NCBI GenBank assembly: GCA_017550445.1
Contig: JAFZOV010000021.1
Coordinates: forward strand, 1-41,586
DNA from: Fibrobacter sp.
GTDB taxonomy: Bacteria; Fibrobacterota; Fibrobacteria; Fibrobacterales; Fibrobacteraceae
Length of the DNA stretch: 41,586 nucleotides
Direction: 5' to 3'
Position 1 is the stretch's first letter. The number at the start of each line of letters is the position of its first letter. The position numbers were made by a program, and so were the translations under genes. The notes beneath the pieces were generated by a model. It did no database searches. It was given only the letters and a program-made list of their open reading frames with translations, and had not been told where the DNA came from. Positions 8,102-15,204 of this stretch are shown one piece after another.

Positions 8102-8290
8102 GTAGTTCGAAAATCCCTGTGACTGCGGCATAGACCTTTTGGTCCGTACGAGCATCCGCGATGGGGCCCATCAACCTTCTTGTTGATGCTGTTGGGTTAG
8201 AATTTAGCCAGGGAAAGCCCCTGCCAACAGCACTGCAAGATCATCCCATAAAAAGAAATTGTTGAAACTGCAACATACCGTTGCTGTTTG
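8102..8290 (+). ncRNA. Candidate structured non-coding RNA
   Basis: This stretch has no credible reading frame but dense pairing potential. The hairpins are GACC-TTTT-GGTC (8133-8144) and CATCAAC-CTTCTT-GTTGATG (8169-8188). A nested element follows, with GCTGTTGG (8188-8195) pairing to CCAACAGC (8224-8231) around CAGGG-AAAGC-CCCTG (8209-8223). A last hairpin has GCAAC-ATACC-GTTGC at its core (8265-8289). It follows a near-consensus promoter. It does not match the conserved cores of SRP RNA, RNase P RNA or tmRNA that I can recall. A 6S-like RNA or a lineage-specific sRNA is possible. The 3' end is uncertain. Confidence 0.45.
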
Positions 8291-8324
8291 TCCTTAAATT
8301 TGAGAGGAATTTATGGTCATGGAC

Positions 8325-8353
8325 TTGACTTTTGGTACAATAAAATATATATT
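8325..8353 (+). promoter_or_regulatory. Promoter of the short RNA before the abi gene
   Basis: TTGACT (8325-8330) and TATATT (8348-8353) are 17 bases apart. The predicted start is near 8360, five bases before a terminator hairpin. The transcript would end before the abi reading frame unless the polymerase reads through. Confidence 0.6.
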
Positions 8354-8359
8354 AAGTAC

Positions 8360-8412
8360 AAGAAAACCTTGCACGCCTCTTAACAATGCGCACCCAGCGA
8401 GGTTCTTTTTTT
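8360..8412 (+). ncRNA. Short terminator-ended RNA upstream of abi (abiF-RNA-like)
   Basis: An 8-bp stem (8365-8372 with 8397-8404, one G-U pair) encloses a 24-base loop and is followed by TTCTTTTTTT. From the predicted start this gives an RNA of about 50 bases. It ends 13 bases before the abi start codon and its Shine-Dalgarno-like GGGGGT (8417-8422). AbiF-type Abi_2 genes are known to be accompanied by a conserved upstream small RNA that acts as antitoxin to the HEPN protein. Position and shape fit, but I cannot confirm membership of that RNA family from sequence alone. A plain attenuator is the alternative. Confidence 0.5.
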
Positions 8413-8425
8413 ATTTGGGGGTAAA

Positions 8426-8915
8426 ATGACCCCGATATTTTATAATAAACGTCCCCTAACACTGGAAAAACAGGCTGAGTTGCTTTTAGATAGAGGCTTG
8501 CAAGGGATTTCAAGAGAAAAATTGGTAGAAATCCTTTCTAGAGTTGGATATTATCGTTTGCGTGGTTATACATATCCGTATCAGGACAACTCCTTGAATG
8601 GATCCCCGTTTCTGAATGATGCGTGTTGGGCAAATATTAGGAGTGACTATATCTTTGATTCAAAGCTTCGCAACCTTGTTGTAGAAGCGCTAGGATATAT
8701 TGAGATTGCGGTAAGATCACAACTAGCATATCATTTGTCAATTGCGTATGGCTGTCGGTGGTACGAGGATCAGAGCATTTGTCATGACAAAAGGCTATTT
8801 AATGAAAACGATTATGAAGATGGTTCGGCTTGAACAACTTCCGTCATTGGGTTTTCCTAAGGATTGGCAAGAACAGAGATTGTTTAATGATGAAAACAGC
8901 AAATTCAAGAATTGA
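8426..8915 (+). pseudogene. Abi_2 (AbiD/AbiF-like) abortive infection gene, internally deleted
   Basis: The first 130 or so codons match the N-terminal half of Abi_2 proteins: YNKRPLTLEKQAELLLDRGL, then VGYYRLRGYTYPY, DSKLRNLVVEALGYIEIAVR, and SQLAYHLSIAYGCRWY. The frame then stops at 8833. In another frame (8820-8915) the sequence continues as MVRLEQLPSLGFPKDWQEQ, which is the typical C-terminal end of the same family. Full-length members are about 280-320 residues. Well over 100 codons are therefore missing between the two parts, including the region expected to carry the HEPN RNase motif (RN...H). The gene is a relic whose product should lack RNase activity. Confidence 0.8.
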
Positions 8916-8931
8916 GAGAAAGACTCAAGTA

Positions 8932-8962
8932 GCACTCCCGAGGCTGTGCGGCCTGGGAGTGC
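8932..8962. terminator. Hairpin between abi relic and the zinc cluster
   Basis: GCACTCCC (8932-8939) pairs with GGGAGTGC (8955-8962), and inside it AGGC (8941-8944) pairs with GCCT (8951-8954) around a six-base loop. It sits 14 bases beyond the stop of the minus-strand GTPase gene and probably ends that transcript. T-runs are weak on both sides. Confidence 0.55.
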
Positions 8963-8975
8963 GTGCTGTTTGTAG

Positions 8976-10118
8976 CTAGTCAAGGCATTTTTCGAGTTCA
9001 GTTCGGATGAGGTCCTTGTTGTAGCCCTTGCCGATGAAGACGACTTGGTTTTCGCGGTCGCCGTAGCGGGAATCCCAGTTTTCGCGGACTTCGGGATTTT
9101 CGGCGAGGAATGCCTGCTTCTGGTCTTCGCGCAGGGCGTCGATCCAATAAGAGACTGGCATGACCGAGGAATTTCTGCCGGCTTGTTCGAAAAGCTGAAC
9201 GTCTCTGCTGGCGTCAGAGAACCAGATGTAGCCTTTGGAGCGGATGAGTTCCGAGGGGTAGCGGTTATTGACGAAATCCATGAAGCGGGTTCTGTTGAAC
9301 GGTTGACGGGTTTCGAAAACGAATGACGAGATTCCGTATTCGTCAACGCAGCTGTCGCGCCTGCGGCCTGTTTGCAACAAGCTTGCCGTGGCTTTTTGAA
9401 TGGCCGAGGACGATTCGATTTGGCTGTAGTTGAAGGGTTTGGTTGTCATGATTTTGTCGATATCGATGTCGCCGTTGACCGAATGAATGATTGGTGCGCG
9501 GGGCTGGAAGTCGCGCACGATGGATTCGACTTCTTTGAGTTGGTCTCCGCTGAGTAGGTCGCACTTGTTCAAGACGATGAAGTTGCAGAACTCGATTTGA
9601 TCGACGATTAATGTGGAAATTTCTTCTTGCGAGAGGTCGTATTGATCGGCGAGGTGGTCGCGCTGCTCTTTTTTGTGCTTTAAATCGCTGAGGAATTCGC
9701 GGTAGATGCGGTCGGCGTCTACGACAGTGACGATGGATGTGAGGTAGACATTCGTTTTGGGATTGTCTTCTTCGTAGGCGAGGAAACTTGCGCTGACGGC
9801 GCCGGGATCGCTGATGCCGGAGGCTTCGACGAATACGACTTCGACGGAATCCAGTTTGGAGATTTTTTCGACTTGTTCGATGAATTCGTCGCGCAGCGTG
9901 CAGCAAATGCAACCGTTTTGCAGTTCGAACATGGGGCATTCGGCTACGTTGGAGCCGTTCTTTTTCAGGATTTCGGCATCGACGTTGATGCTGCCCATGT
10001 CGTTGACGATGAGTGCGACTTTCCGTTTCTCTTGCTTGAGGATGTTGTTCAAGAGGGTTGTTTTGCCGGAGCCCAGGTATCCGGTAATGAGGATGACGGG
10101 TTTCTTGCTCTTTTTCAT
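8976..10118 (-). CDS. COG0523 (CobW/ZNG1-like) metallochaperone GTPase
   Basis: This is a 380-residue G3E-family GTPase. It has a Walker A loop GYLGSGKTT (residues 13-21), the metal-binding CxCC motif in NGCICCTLR (C70, C72, C73), the base-recognition motif NKCD (in IVLNKCDLL) and a CobW C-terminal domain ending near ELEKCLD. Members of this family use GTP to move metal, often zinc, to client enzymes. The neighbours point to zinc: it is the last gene of a colinear cluster with ZnuABC, Zur and an outer-membrane receptor, 22 bases after the receptor gene. It probably supports key metalloproteins during zinc shortage. The client cannot be told from the sequence. Confidence 0.92.
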   Translation of the reverse strand: MKKSKKPVILITGYLGSGKTTLLNNILKQEKRKVALIVNDMGSINVDAEILKKNGSNVAECPMFELQNGCICCTLRDEFIEQVEKISKLDSVEVVFVEASGISDPGAVSASFLAYEEDNPKTNVYLTSIVTVVDADRIYREFLSDLKHKKEQRDHLADQYDLSQEEISTLIVDQIEFCNFIVLNKCDLLSGDQLKEVESIVRDFQPRAPIIHSVNGDIDIDKIMTTKPFNYSQIESSSAIQKATASLLQTGRRRDSCVDEYGISSFVFETRQPFNRTRFMDFVNNRYPSELIRSKGYIWFSDASRDVQLFEQAGRNSSVMPVSYWIDALREDQKQAFLAENPEVRENWDSRYGDRENQVVFIGKGYNKDLIRTELEKCLD

Positions 10119-10140
10119 AGTTCTCCTTTTGAGGATTGTG

Positions 10141-12207
10141 TTACCATTCGATTTTTGCGACTGCGCTGAAGTTGCGGCCCTTTTCGGGCATGACCGATTT
10201 TAGGCGAGAAAGGTGATTGCGTATGTCGGCGTCAAGCAGATTGTCGCCGCGGAATACGAGGCTATAGTGGGCGAGCGCGAGTTCCCAGCGAAATTCTAGC
10301 GAAAGTCCGAAGGTGATATAGCCGGGGGTTCGTTCCTCGTATTTGTCCACTTTGTGTTGGGTGAGGGCCATGTCGGTGTGGGCGCCTGTGCGTACGTGTT
10401 CCCAGATGTAGCCGAGTTCGCTGTGGAATTTGAGTGGCGGAATCTGCGGCATGTCGCCCCATTTGTCGCTGGAGCTGCTGCCTTTTGAATTGTTGCCGTT
10501 GCGATAAAAGCCGCGTACGTAGCTTGCCGAGGCGGCGGCACGGAAGCCCTGCTCGGCTGCGGTTTCTACCGAGGCGCTTGTGCCGTAGAGCAGGGCTTCA
10601 TCGCCCCGCACTTGGTAAATGGGGAGTAGCTGTGACCAGTTGGTGTCACCGCTGGCGCGCGGGGCGAGGTGGCTCAAGAACCACGTGCCGTAAGCCGAAC
10701 CGCGGACGTTCACATAATCACCGTAAGAGCGATATTCTACTTCGCCGCCGTAGCCGCTTTCGGCATCCAGATGACTGTTGCCGCGTTCATAGGTGTAGGC
10801 GGCAAGATGTGGCCCCTGGTTGTAAAGTTCTTCGATTGTGGGTGCCCGTGTCGTTCGGAATACATCCAGCGTCAAGAATTTTCCGACACCGACGCGTTGC
10901 GAAAATTCCGCATCAAGTGCCCACAAGGCAAAGTTGCGGTCTTCAATCGCATCCTTGTCGGCCACCACGCTTTCGTGGGGCCTAAAGAATGCTCCGCCGA
11001 ACCGCCCCGAAAGCGTGATTTCAAGCCCACGCCACCCACTCGTGCTGGCGACTGCAAACGCAGACGCTGCATATGACTGAGTCGGTGGCGTGAATACGTA
11101 GCCGCCCATTTCAATCCAGCGGCTTTCCAGTTCGGTTCCCAAACGCACTCCGAAAAGGGGGCACAGTTTCGCCATGTATTTTTCTATAAGGAGCATTCTT
11201 TGATTTACGGCGAACTCGGCCCCCACGGCTTCTCCTTCGTATTCTTTATGGTGGTAGTGATTGCTACGGAAGGTCGCGCTTAATGTATCGCTCGATGCAT
11301 TGGCCGGCAAATAAAGCCCGCGCAGTGTCAAGTCGCGTTTCCACATTTCAATGTCCACGCCGTTCGGGTGCCCGCCAATGAATCCGCCGGGAATCCCATA
11401 GTCGCTATTGAACCAACGGTAAGACACTCCGAAACGGAAACGCCCCAAGGCGTACGCGGCGCCAACGGCCCCGCTTCCATTTTCAACATCGGTATTCTTA
11501 AGTGTGCCATCGGGCGTTTCCATGTCGCCCATCTTGCGCGCCGAAAGTTCCCCTTTCAGGGCAACTCCCGCAACTTGCGTGTTTGCGCCTATCGCCGTTG
11601 CGTACCCGGGCTGCGTTGTCTCTGCATAATCTGCAATGTACCCATGGAACGGCACTCCGTTAAAAGAAGAACCGTTAAAAGACGAGTCGTCGACAGATTC
11701 GCCGCTAAAGGGAATGTCGTTGCGTTCCACTTGCACGACGCCGCCCGCCGCCGAAAATGAATGTGCCAAAATGTGTGGCCCCCGCAACACGCGCAGCCGA
11801 TGCGCTGTTAATACTTCCGATGCTACCGCATGGTCGGGCGATGTGGCGCTCATGTCGCCGCTAAAAATTCCGTCTTCCGTGATTTCGACATGGCTCCCCG
11901 AAAGACCCTTGATTACTGGCCGCGCCGCTGCGGGCCCCATCGAACGAATCGCTACATCGGGTTCATTTTTGATAGTCTCTGCAATCGTCGTCGAAATTTC
12001 GCGTTCAAGCTTGTCCTTCTTTAAGTCATCATCTTCTCGCAAACCATCCAAAATTGCATGCGTTGGCCCTTCCGCTTGCACGACCGAACTTCCCAAATCC
12101 TGAACAAAATCTTGCGCCGAACCTTGCGCCGTTTCTTGTGCAAAAGAATGAAGGAAGCCTCCTAAAAGGAGGCTCCCCATGGCAGCCCTAATAAGGCTAG
12201 TCTTCAT
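10141..12207 (-). CDS. TonB-dependent outer-membrane receptor, probably for zinc
   Basis: This is a 688-residue receptor when started at the ATG at 12207 (MKTSLIRAAMGSLLLGGFLH, a signal peptide). The upstream in-frame ATGs lie inside the His/Asp-rich tail of the preceding gene and are unlikely. A plug domain spans about residues 55-180 with IKGLSGSHVEITEDGI and the typical LRVLRGPHIL near its end, followed by SAAGGVVQVE. A beta-barrel rich in alternating aromatic residues follows and ends with FSAVAKIEW, a C-terminal aromatic as barrel assembly requires. The best known parallel is ZnuD of Neisseria. The gene overlaps the upstream lipoprotein gene by 11 bases. Zinc is inferred from context. 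Confidence 0.88.
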   Translation of the reverse strand: MKTSLIRAAMGSLLLGGFLHSFAQETAQGSAQDFVQDLGSSVVQAEGPTHAILDGLREDDDLKKDKLEREISTTIAETIKNEPDVAIRSMGPAAARPVIKGLSGSHVEITEDGIFSGDMSATSPDHAVASEVLTAHRLRVLRGPHILAHSFSAAGGVVQVERNDIPFSGESVDDSSFNGSSFNGVPFHGYIADYAETTQPGYATAIGANTQVAGVALKGELSARKMGDMETPDGTLKNTDVENGSGAVGAAYALGRFRFGVSYRWFNSDYGIPGGFIGGHPNGVDIEMWKRDLTLRGLYLPANASSDTLSATFRSNHYHHKEYEGEAVGAEFAVNQRMLLIEKYMAKLCPLFGVRLGTELESRWIEMGGYVFTPPTQSYAASAFAVASTSGWRGLEITLSGRFGGAFFRPHESVVADKDAIEDRNFALWALDAEFSQRVGVGKFLTLDVFRTTRAPTIEELYNQGPHLAAYTYERGNSHLDAESGYGGEVEYRSYGDYVNVRGSAYGTWFLSHLAPRASGDTNWSQLLPIYQVRGDEALLYGTSASVETAAEQGFRAAASASYVRGFYRNGNNSKGSSSSDKWGDMPQIPPLKFHSELGYIWEHVRTGAHTDMALTQHKVDKYEERTPGYITFGLSLEFRWELALAHYSLVFRGDNLLDADIRNHLSRLKSVMPEKGRNFSAVAKIEW

Positions 12208-12748
12208 GTTCGTGCTCGTGGTCATGATCGTCATCGTCGTCATCATCGTGGTCGTGGAACGGGCATTCGTCTTCTGCCAAAGCCTTGTCTACGACAACGC
12301 GAATCGCAGGCGTACGTACGTCAGCATGATCATGATGGTTTACTTTGAGAATCAATGTCGTTTCGCCTTCCTTGACGCCCTTCAGGTGAAAACCCCAACT
12401 GCCGCAGGAGTGCAAATCAAGAATTTTTTCGTCGCCAATTTCCCAGCTCAAGGAATGTTCGTCATCGGTCGGAGGCTCCACTTCTTTCTTATTGTCGTCG
12501 AGGAATTTTACGTGGATATGTTCGCTCATGCAGTTGGCGTTCACATGCATCTCTTTGATAGAAGAATCGGCCTTGCCGCGGTAAACGCTGTAGGCGAGCT
12601 GCCAGTCGTCCCAGTAAAGGTTCCAGCCTTCGGCTTCAAAATGTTCGTGCTGGTCGGTAGAGGCACTGTTGTTATCGCCGCAGGCGGCAAAGAATACGCT
12701 AAGGATCATGCCCAGAAGGGCGATGGAAATGACTTTAATAGATTTCAT
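12197..12748 (-). CDS. His/Asp-rich lipoprotein of the zinc cluster
   Basis: This is a 183-residue protein starting at the ATG at 12748 (MKSIKVISIALLGMILS, lipobox FAAC), preceded by a GAGAG Shine-Dalgarno. A more upstream ATG at 12784 would put twelve extra residues before the signal and is less likely. The mature part contains HEHFEAEGWNLYWDDWQLAY, a paired ADSSIKEMHVNANCMSEHIHV stretch, HSCGSWGFH, and a strongly metal-binding tail of alternating H and D/E. The tail suggests a periplasmic or surface zinc buffer or donor that passes metal between the receptor and ZnuA. I do not recognise a named family. It overlaps the receptor gene by 11 bases. Confidence 0.85.
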   Translation of the reverse strand: MKSIKVISIALLGMILSVFFAACGDNNSASTDQHEHFEAEGWNLYWDDWQLAYSVYRGKADSSIKEMHVNANCMSEHIHVKFLDDNKKEVEPPTDDEHSLSWEIGDEKILDLHSCGSWGFHLKGVKEGETTLILKVNHHDHADVRTPAIRVVVDKALAEDECPFHDHDDDDDDDHDHEHEHED

Positions 12749-12870
12749 GTTTCTCTCGTTTGAAAACAACATTCCTATCCGCAAAGAGAATTGCGGACAA
12801 CATGCTCCAAAACACCTGGCGATTTTTCGCGAGGCAAAAAGCAGGATGTTGCGTTTAAAGTTTTAGCGGA
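12749..12870 (-). promoter_or_regulatory. Structured leader before the His-rich lipoprotein gene
   Basis: The gap of 122 bases is longer than the others in this cluster. It holds a perfect TCCGCAA-N6-TTGCGGA inverted repeat (12778-12797) and a longer-range CAACAT/ATGTTG pair enclosing an AT-rich hairpin. It may be an mRNA leader structure or a processing site. No Zur-like palindrome was seen in it. Confidence 0.35.
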
Positions 12871-13137
12871 TTATGCCGAGAAACAAGGGGGCCCGCGGGG
12901 CCTGTAAAAATGAACGTACGGATTCGATTTGCTTGTGCATTTTTGAATCGTCAGTTCACTAATAACCACCAAAAATACGACGACATCCGGGACGTCGCCA
13001 GCGATATCAAGACCATGCTGCACCAACGCGCAAACCGGGCAATCGTCATGCTCGTCAAAGTCATCGTGATGGTGCTGGGCGATTGAGAGCAAGCCCGCCA
13101 TCACTAGCGCAACGATTATGGTCTTGAAAAGCTTCAC
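12871..13137 (-). CDS. Small membrane protein with HHH...CPVC metal motif
   Basis: This is an 88-residue protein with an N-terminal hydrophobic segment (TIIVALVMAGLLSIA). A short metal-ligand region follows, HHHDDFDEHDDCPVCALVQHG (residues about 22-42), then a second hydrophobic stretch (VVVFLVVI) and a C-terminal RPRGPPCFSA. The layout of an early His cluster, a CPxC pair and a terminal GPP motif resembles DUF2946-like small proteins that sit beside metal-transport genes. Its position within the zinc cluster suggests a role in metal sensing or hand-over at the membrane. No specific function can be assigned. Confidence 0.75.
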   Translation of the reverse strand: MKLFKTIIVALVMAGLLSIAQHHHDDFDEHDDCPVCALVQHGLDIAGDVPDVVVFLVVISELTIQKCTSKSNPYVHFYRPRGPPCFSA

Positions 13138-13171
13138 AGGATAAACTTTGCTTAATTGATTTCGTTAAAGA

Positions 13172-13606
13172 TTACTGTTTCAAAAATTCCGCGTTGCGAA
13201 TAATCGGGAACACTCCACCGCCTTCGTCTTTTTCGTAATCGAAATCGCCTTCAATTACGATAGTTGCGCCTTCTTCGGGGTATTCCTTCGGGTATTCGCG
13301 AGGCTTGGATAGTTCAAAGGCGAGTCCTTGCGAGCAGCAGGCGAGAGCGTCTTGAATGACGCAACCGTAAAAGCGGCGTTCCACTTCTTCGTCGTAGTAG
13401 CTTGAAAAGAAACCCTTCATCTTGATGTGTTTCCCCTTGAACTTCCTGGGCTCCGTGACCATCTGGTTCACCATGGCGTAAACGACGGTGCCACTCATTT
13501 GGGTCAAATCCACATCGATTTTGCGCGGTGCAGGGGAGTCTGCAAAACTGGGTGATGCAAATGCAAATAGTATTGCAAAAAACAATGTGAATGCAAATGG
13601 TTTCAT
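13172..13606 (-). CDS. Secreted protein of unknown function with ACCSQG motif
   Basis: This is a 144-residue protein with a clear signal peptide (MKPFAFTLFFAILFAFASPS, cut near SFA|DSP). The mature part has a predicted small beta fold with MVTEPRKFKGKHIKMKGFF, a central RFYGCVIQDALACCSQGLAF segment and a TIVIEGDFDYEKDE strand pair. The layout of a chain described as being moved, then CVI...CC, then an edge strand, recalls OB-fold domains such as the C-terminal part of the DUF1980/YcgQ-like family. The three cysteines could bind metal. It starts seven bases after znuB, so it belongs to the zinc transcript. The function is unknown. Confidence 0.8.
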   Translation of the reverse strand: MKPFAFTLFFAILFAFASPSFADSPAPRKIDVDLTQMSGTVVYAMVNQMVTEPRKFKGKHIKMKGFFSSYYDEEVERRFYGCVIQDALACCSQGLAFELSKPREYPKEYPEEGATIVIEGDFDYEKDEGGGVFPIIRNAEFLKQ

Positions 13607-13613
13607 TGCTTCG

Positions 13614-14465
13614 CTATGCTCTCTTGTCGCGGATTAAGCTGATGAGGCTGATAATTGCGAAGACCACGATATCCATCGCTACGATGGTCGAACCCACGGG
13701 AGTTCCTGCAAGGATTGCGATCAAGATTCCGAGGAGCGAGCATAGTACCGATATCACGGCTGCGGCAACTGTCACCGAGAAAAAGCTTTTGAAAAGTCGC
13801 ATGGCGGAAAGTGCCGGAAATACCACCAGGGCGGACACGAGCAAGGCTCCGACCAGATTCATGGCAAGCACGATGATGACGGCGATGATGACGGCGACGA
13901 GGAAGTTGTAAAATACCACGCGGACGCCTGTTGCCTGCGCAAAGTTTTCGTCAAAGGTAATAGCGAAAATCTTGTGGTAGAAAATCACGAATACGGCGAG
14001 CACTGCGACGGAAAGGGCGATGCATAGATAGACTTCTTCAACCTTAAGCGTTAAAATGGAGGTAGAGCCGAAAAGAGTGGTGCACACGTCACCGGAAATG
14101 TTTGCCGATGTGGAGAATATATTCATGAGCAAATAACCGATGGCGAGTGCGCCAACCGATACCATGGCGATGGCGGCATCGCCCTTGACTTTTGCCTTTT
14201 TGCCCGAGCACAGAAGCAGCACGGCGACTGCGATGGTAATCGGGAGGATGATCAGCATGTTGTTGGTGATTTTCAGGACTGCGGCAATCGAAAGCGCACC
14301 GAAGGCCACGTGAGAAAGGCCATCGCCAATGTAGGAGTAGCGTTTGAGTACAAGGGTCACGCCCAAGAGCGACGAACACAGCGACACGAGAACGCCCACG
14401 ATAATCGCATAGCGTACAAACGGGAAGTCGAGATAGAAGAAGAGTTTATCAAGTAATTCTGGCAT
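13614..14465 (-). CDS. znuB: Zinc ABC transporter permease ZnuB
   Basis: This is a 283-residue integral membrane protein of the ABC-3 family (ZnuB/MntB type) that forms the channel for zinc entering from ZnuA. It shows about eight hydrophobic helices, the early VGVLVSLCSSLLGVTLVLKR segment, the YSYIGDGLSHVAFGALSIA stretch typical of the family, and the MNLVGALLVSALVVFPALSA coupling region near residues 205-224. The gene follows znuC after an 87-base gap that holds an inverted-repeat element and precedes the unknown secreted protein by seven bases. It has normal length and no visible defects. Confidence 0.94.
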   Translation of the reverse strand: MPELLDKLFFYLDFPFVRYAIIVGVLVSLCSSLLGVTLVLKRYSYIGDGLSHVAFGALSIAAVLKITNNMLIILPITIAVAVLLLCSGKKAKVKGDAAIAMVSVGALAIGYLLMNIFSTSANISGDVCTTLFGSTSILTLKVEEVYLCIALSVAVLAVFVIFYHKIFAITFDENFAQATGVRVVFYNFLVAVIIAVIIVLAMNLVGALLVSALVVFPALSAMRLFKSFFSVTVAAAVISVLCSLLGILIAILAGTPVGSTIVAMDIVVFAIISLISLIRDKRA

Positions 14466-14487
14466 AATAATATAGTCTAAAGTTAAT

Positions 14488-14554
14488 AGTTACTAGTTAC
14501 TAGTGTTTTTTTTAGTTAAAAAGTCTAGTAACTCAGAACTTGGAACTAGTAACT
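14488..14554. repeat. Inverted-repeat element between znuC and znuB
   Basis: AGTTACTAGT occurs twice in overlap (14488-14497 and 14495-14504), and its complement ACTAGTAACT is at 14545-14554, with a partial copy at 14525-14533. The element fits a small intergenic repeat that folds into a hairpin. It may lower expression of znuB relative to znuC or stabilise the upstream mRNA. Confidence 0.5.
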
Positions 14555-15197
14555 AATTTCTCCTATCTTCAATCGGGTTAAAGTCCAATATGCGGCTAGA
14601 TTCTTTCTGAGCGGCTTCAAGGTCGTGAGTCACCATGACGACAGTCATGCCACTCTTGTGCAAGTCGCTAATGATTCTGTACATGGATTCCGTAGATTCC
14701 GGGTCGAGGCCGGTAACGGGCTCGTCGAGCAGCAGCAGGCGTTCGGCGGCGCAGAGGGCGCGGGCCAAGAGCACACGCTGCCTTTGGCCCCCCGAAAGTT
14801 CGCGGAAGCAGGCCTTGCGCAAACTTTCGGTCCGCGTAAGCGCCATGCATTCCATGGCGCGTTCGCGGTGCGCCCGTTTGTAAAACGGCAGCAGCCCCTT
14901 TTTGCCTTGGAATGCAGAGAGTACGATTTCTTCAACCGATGCAGGAAAATCTTTCTGCACCGTGGTCATTTGCGGCAAGTAGCCAATCTGGTTTCGCGTA
15001 AGTCCGTCGCAGAGTTCGATGCTTCCGCTCTTGGGCGAGAGCAGCCCCGAAATGCCGCGCAAGAGCGTGGTTTTTCCGGAACCGTTGCGGCCTACAATGC
15101 AGAGATAGTCGCCGGAGTTAATATCGTAATCGAAATCGCTTACGATATCCTTGTTCCCGTACCCAAGTGTCAGCTGACGGCACTTAATTAAAACCAT
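14553..15197 (-). CDS. znuC: Zinc ABC transporter ATPase ZnuC
   Basis: This is a 214-residue ABC ATPase that powers zinc uptake with ZnuB. All motifs are present: Walker A GRNGSGKTT (about residues 37-45), Q-loop region IGYLPQM, signature LSGGQRQRVLLARAL, Walker B LLLLDEP, D-loop GLDPES and switch histidine in VTHD. The protein is short but within the range for ZnuC, which often lacks the C-terminal extension found in other ATPases. It starts seven bases after znuA, so the two are cotranscribed and likely coupled. The C-terminal end overlaps the start of the inverted-repeat element at 14488-14554. Confidence 0.95.
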   Translation of the reverse strand: MVLIKCRQLTLGYGNKDIVSDFDYDINSGDYLCIVGRNGSGKTTLLRGISGLLSPKSGSIELCDGLTRNQIGYLPQMTTVQKDFPASVEEIVLSAFQGKKGLLPFYKRAHRERAMECMALTRTESLRKACFRELSGGQRQRVLLARALCAAERLLLLDEPVTGLDPESTESMYRIISDLHKSGMTVVMVTHDLEAAQKESSRILDFNPIEDRRN

Positions 15198-15204
15198 AAT
15201 AAAC

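Noticed and set aside
8102..8290. SRP RNA, RNase P RNA or tmRNA in the gap before abi
   Set aside because: The conserved cores of these RNAs that I can recall are absent, so only a generic structured RNA is claimed.
12208..12246. Upstream ATG codons for the TonB receptor gene
   Set aside because: They translate the out-of-frame His/Asp tail of the previous gene into a Met/Thr run, and the signal peptide begins at the ATG at 12207.
12778..12797. TCCGCAA-N6-TTGCGGA as a third Zur site
   Set aside because: The half-sites are in the reverse order compared with TTTGCGAA-N3-TTCGCAAA, so it is more likely an RNA hairpin.
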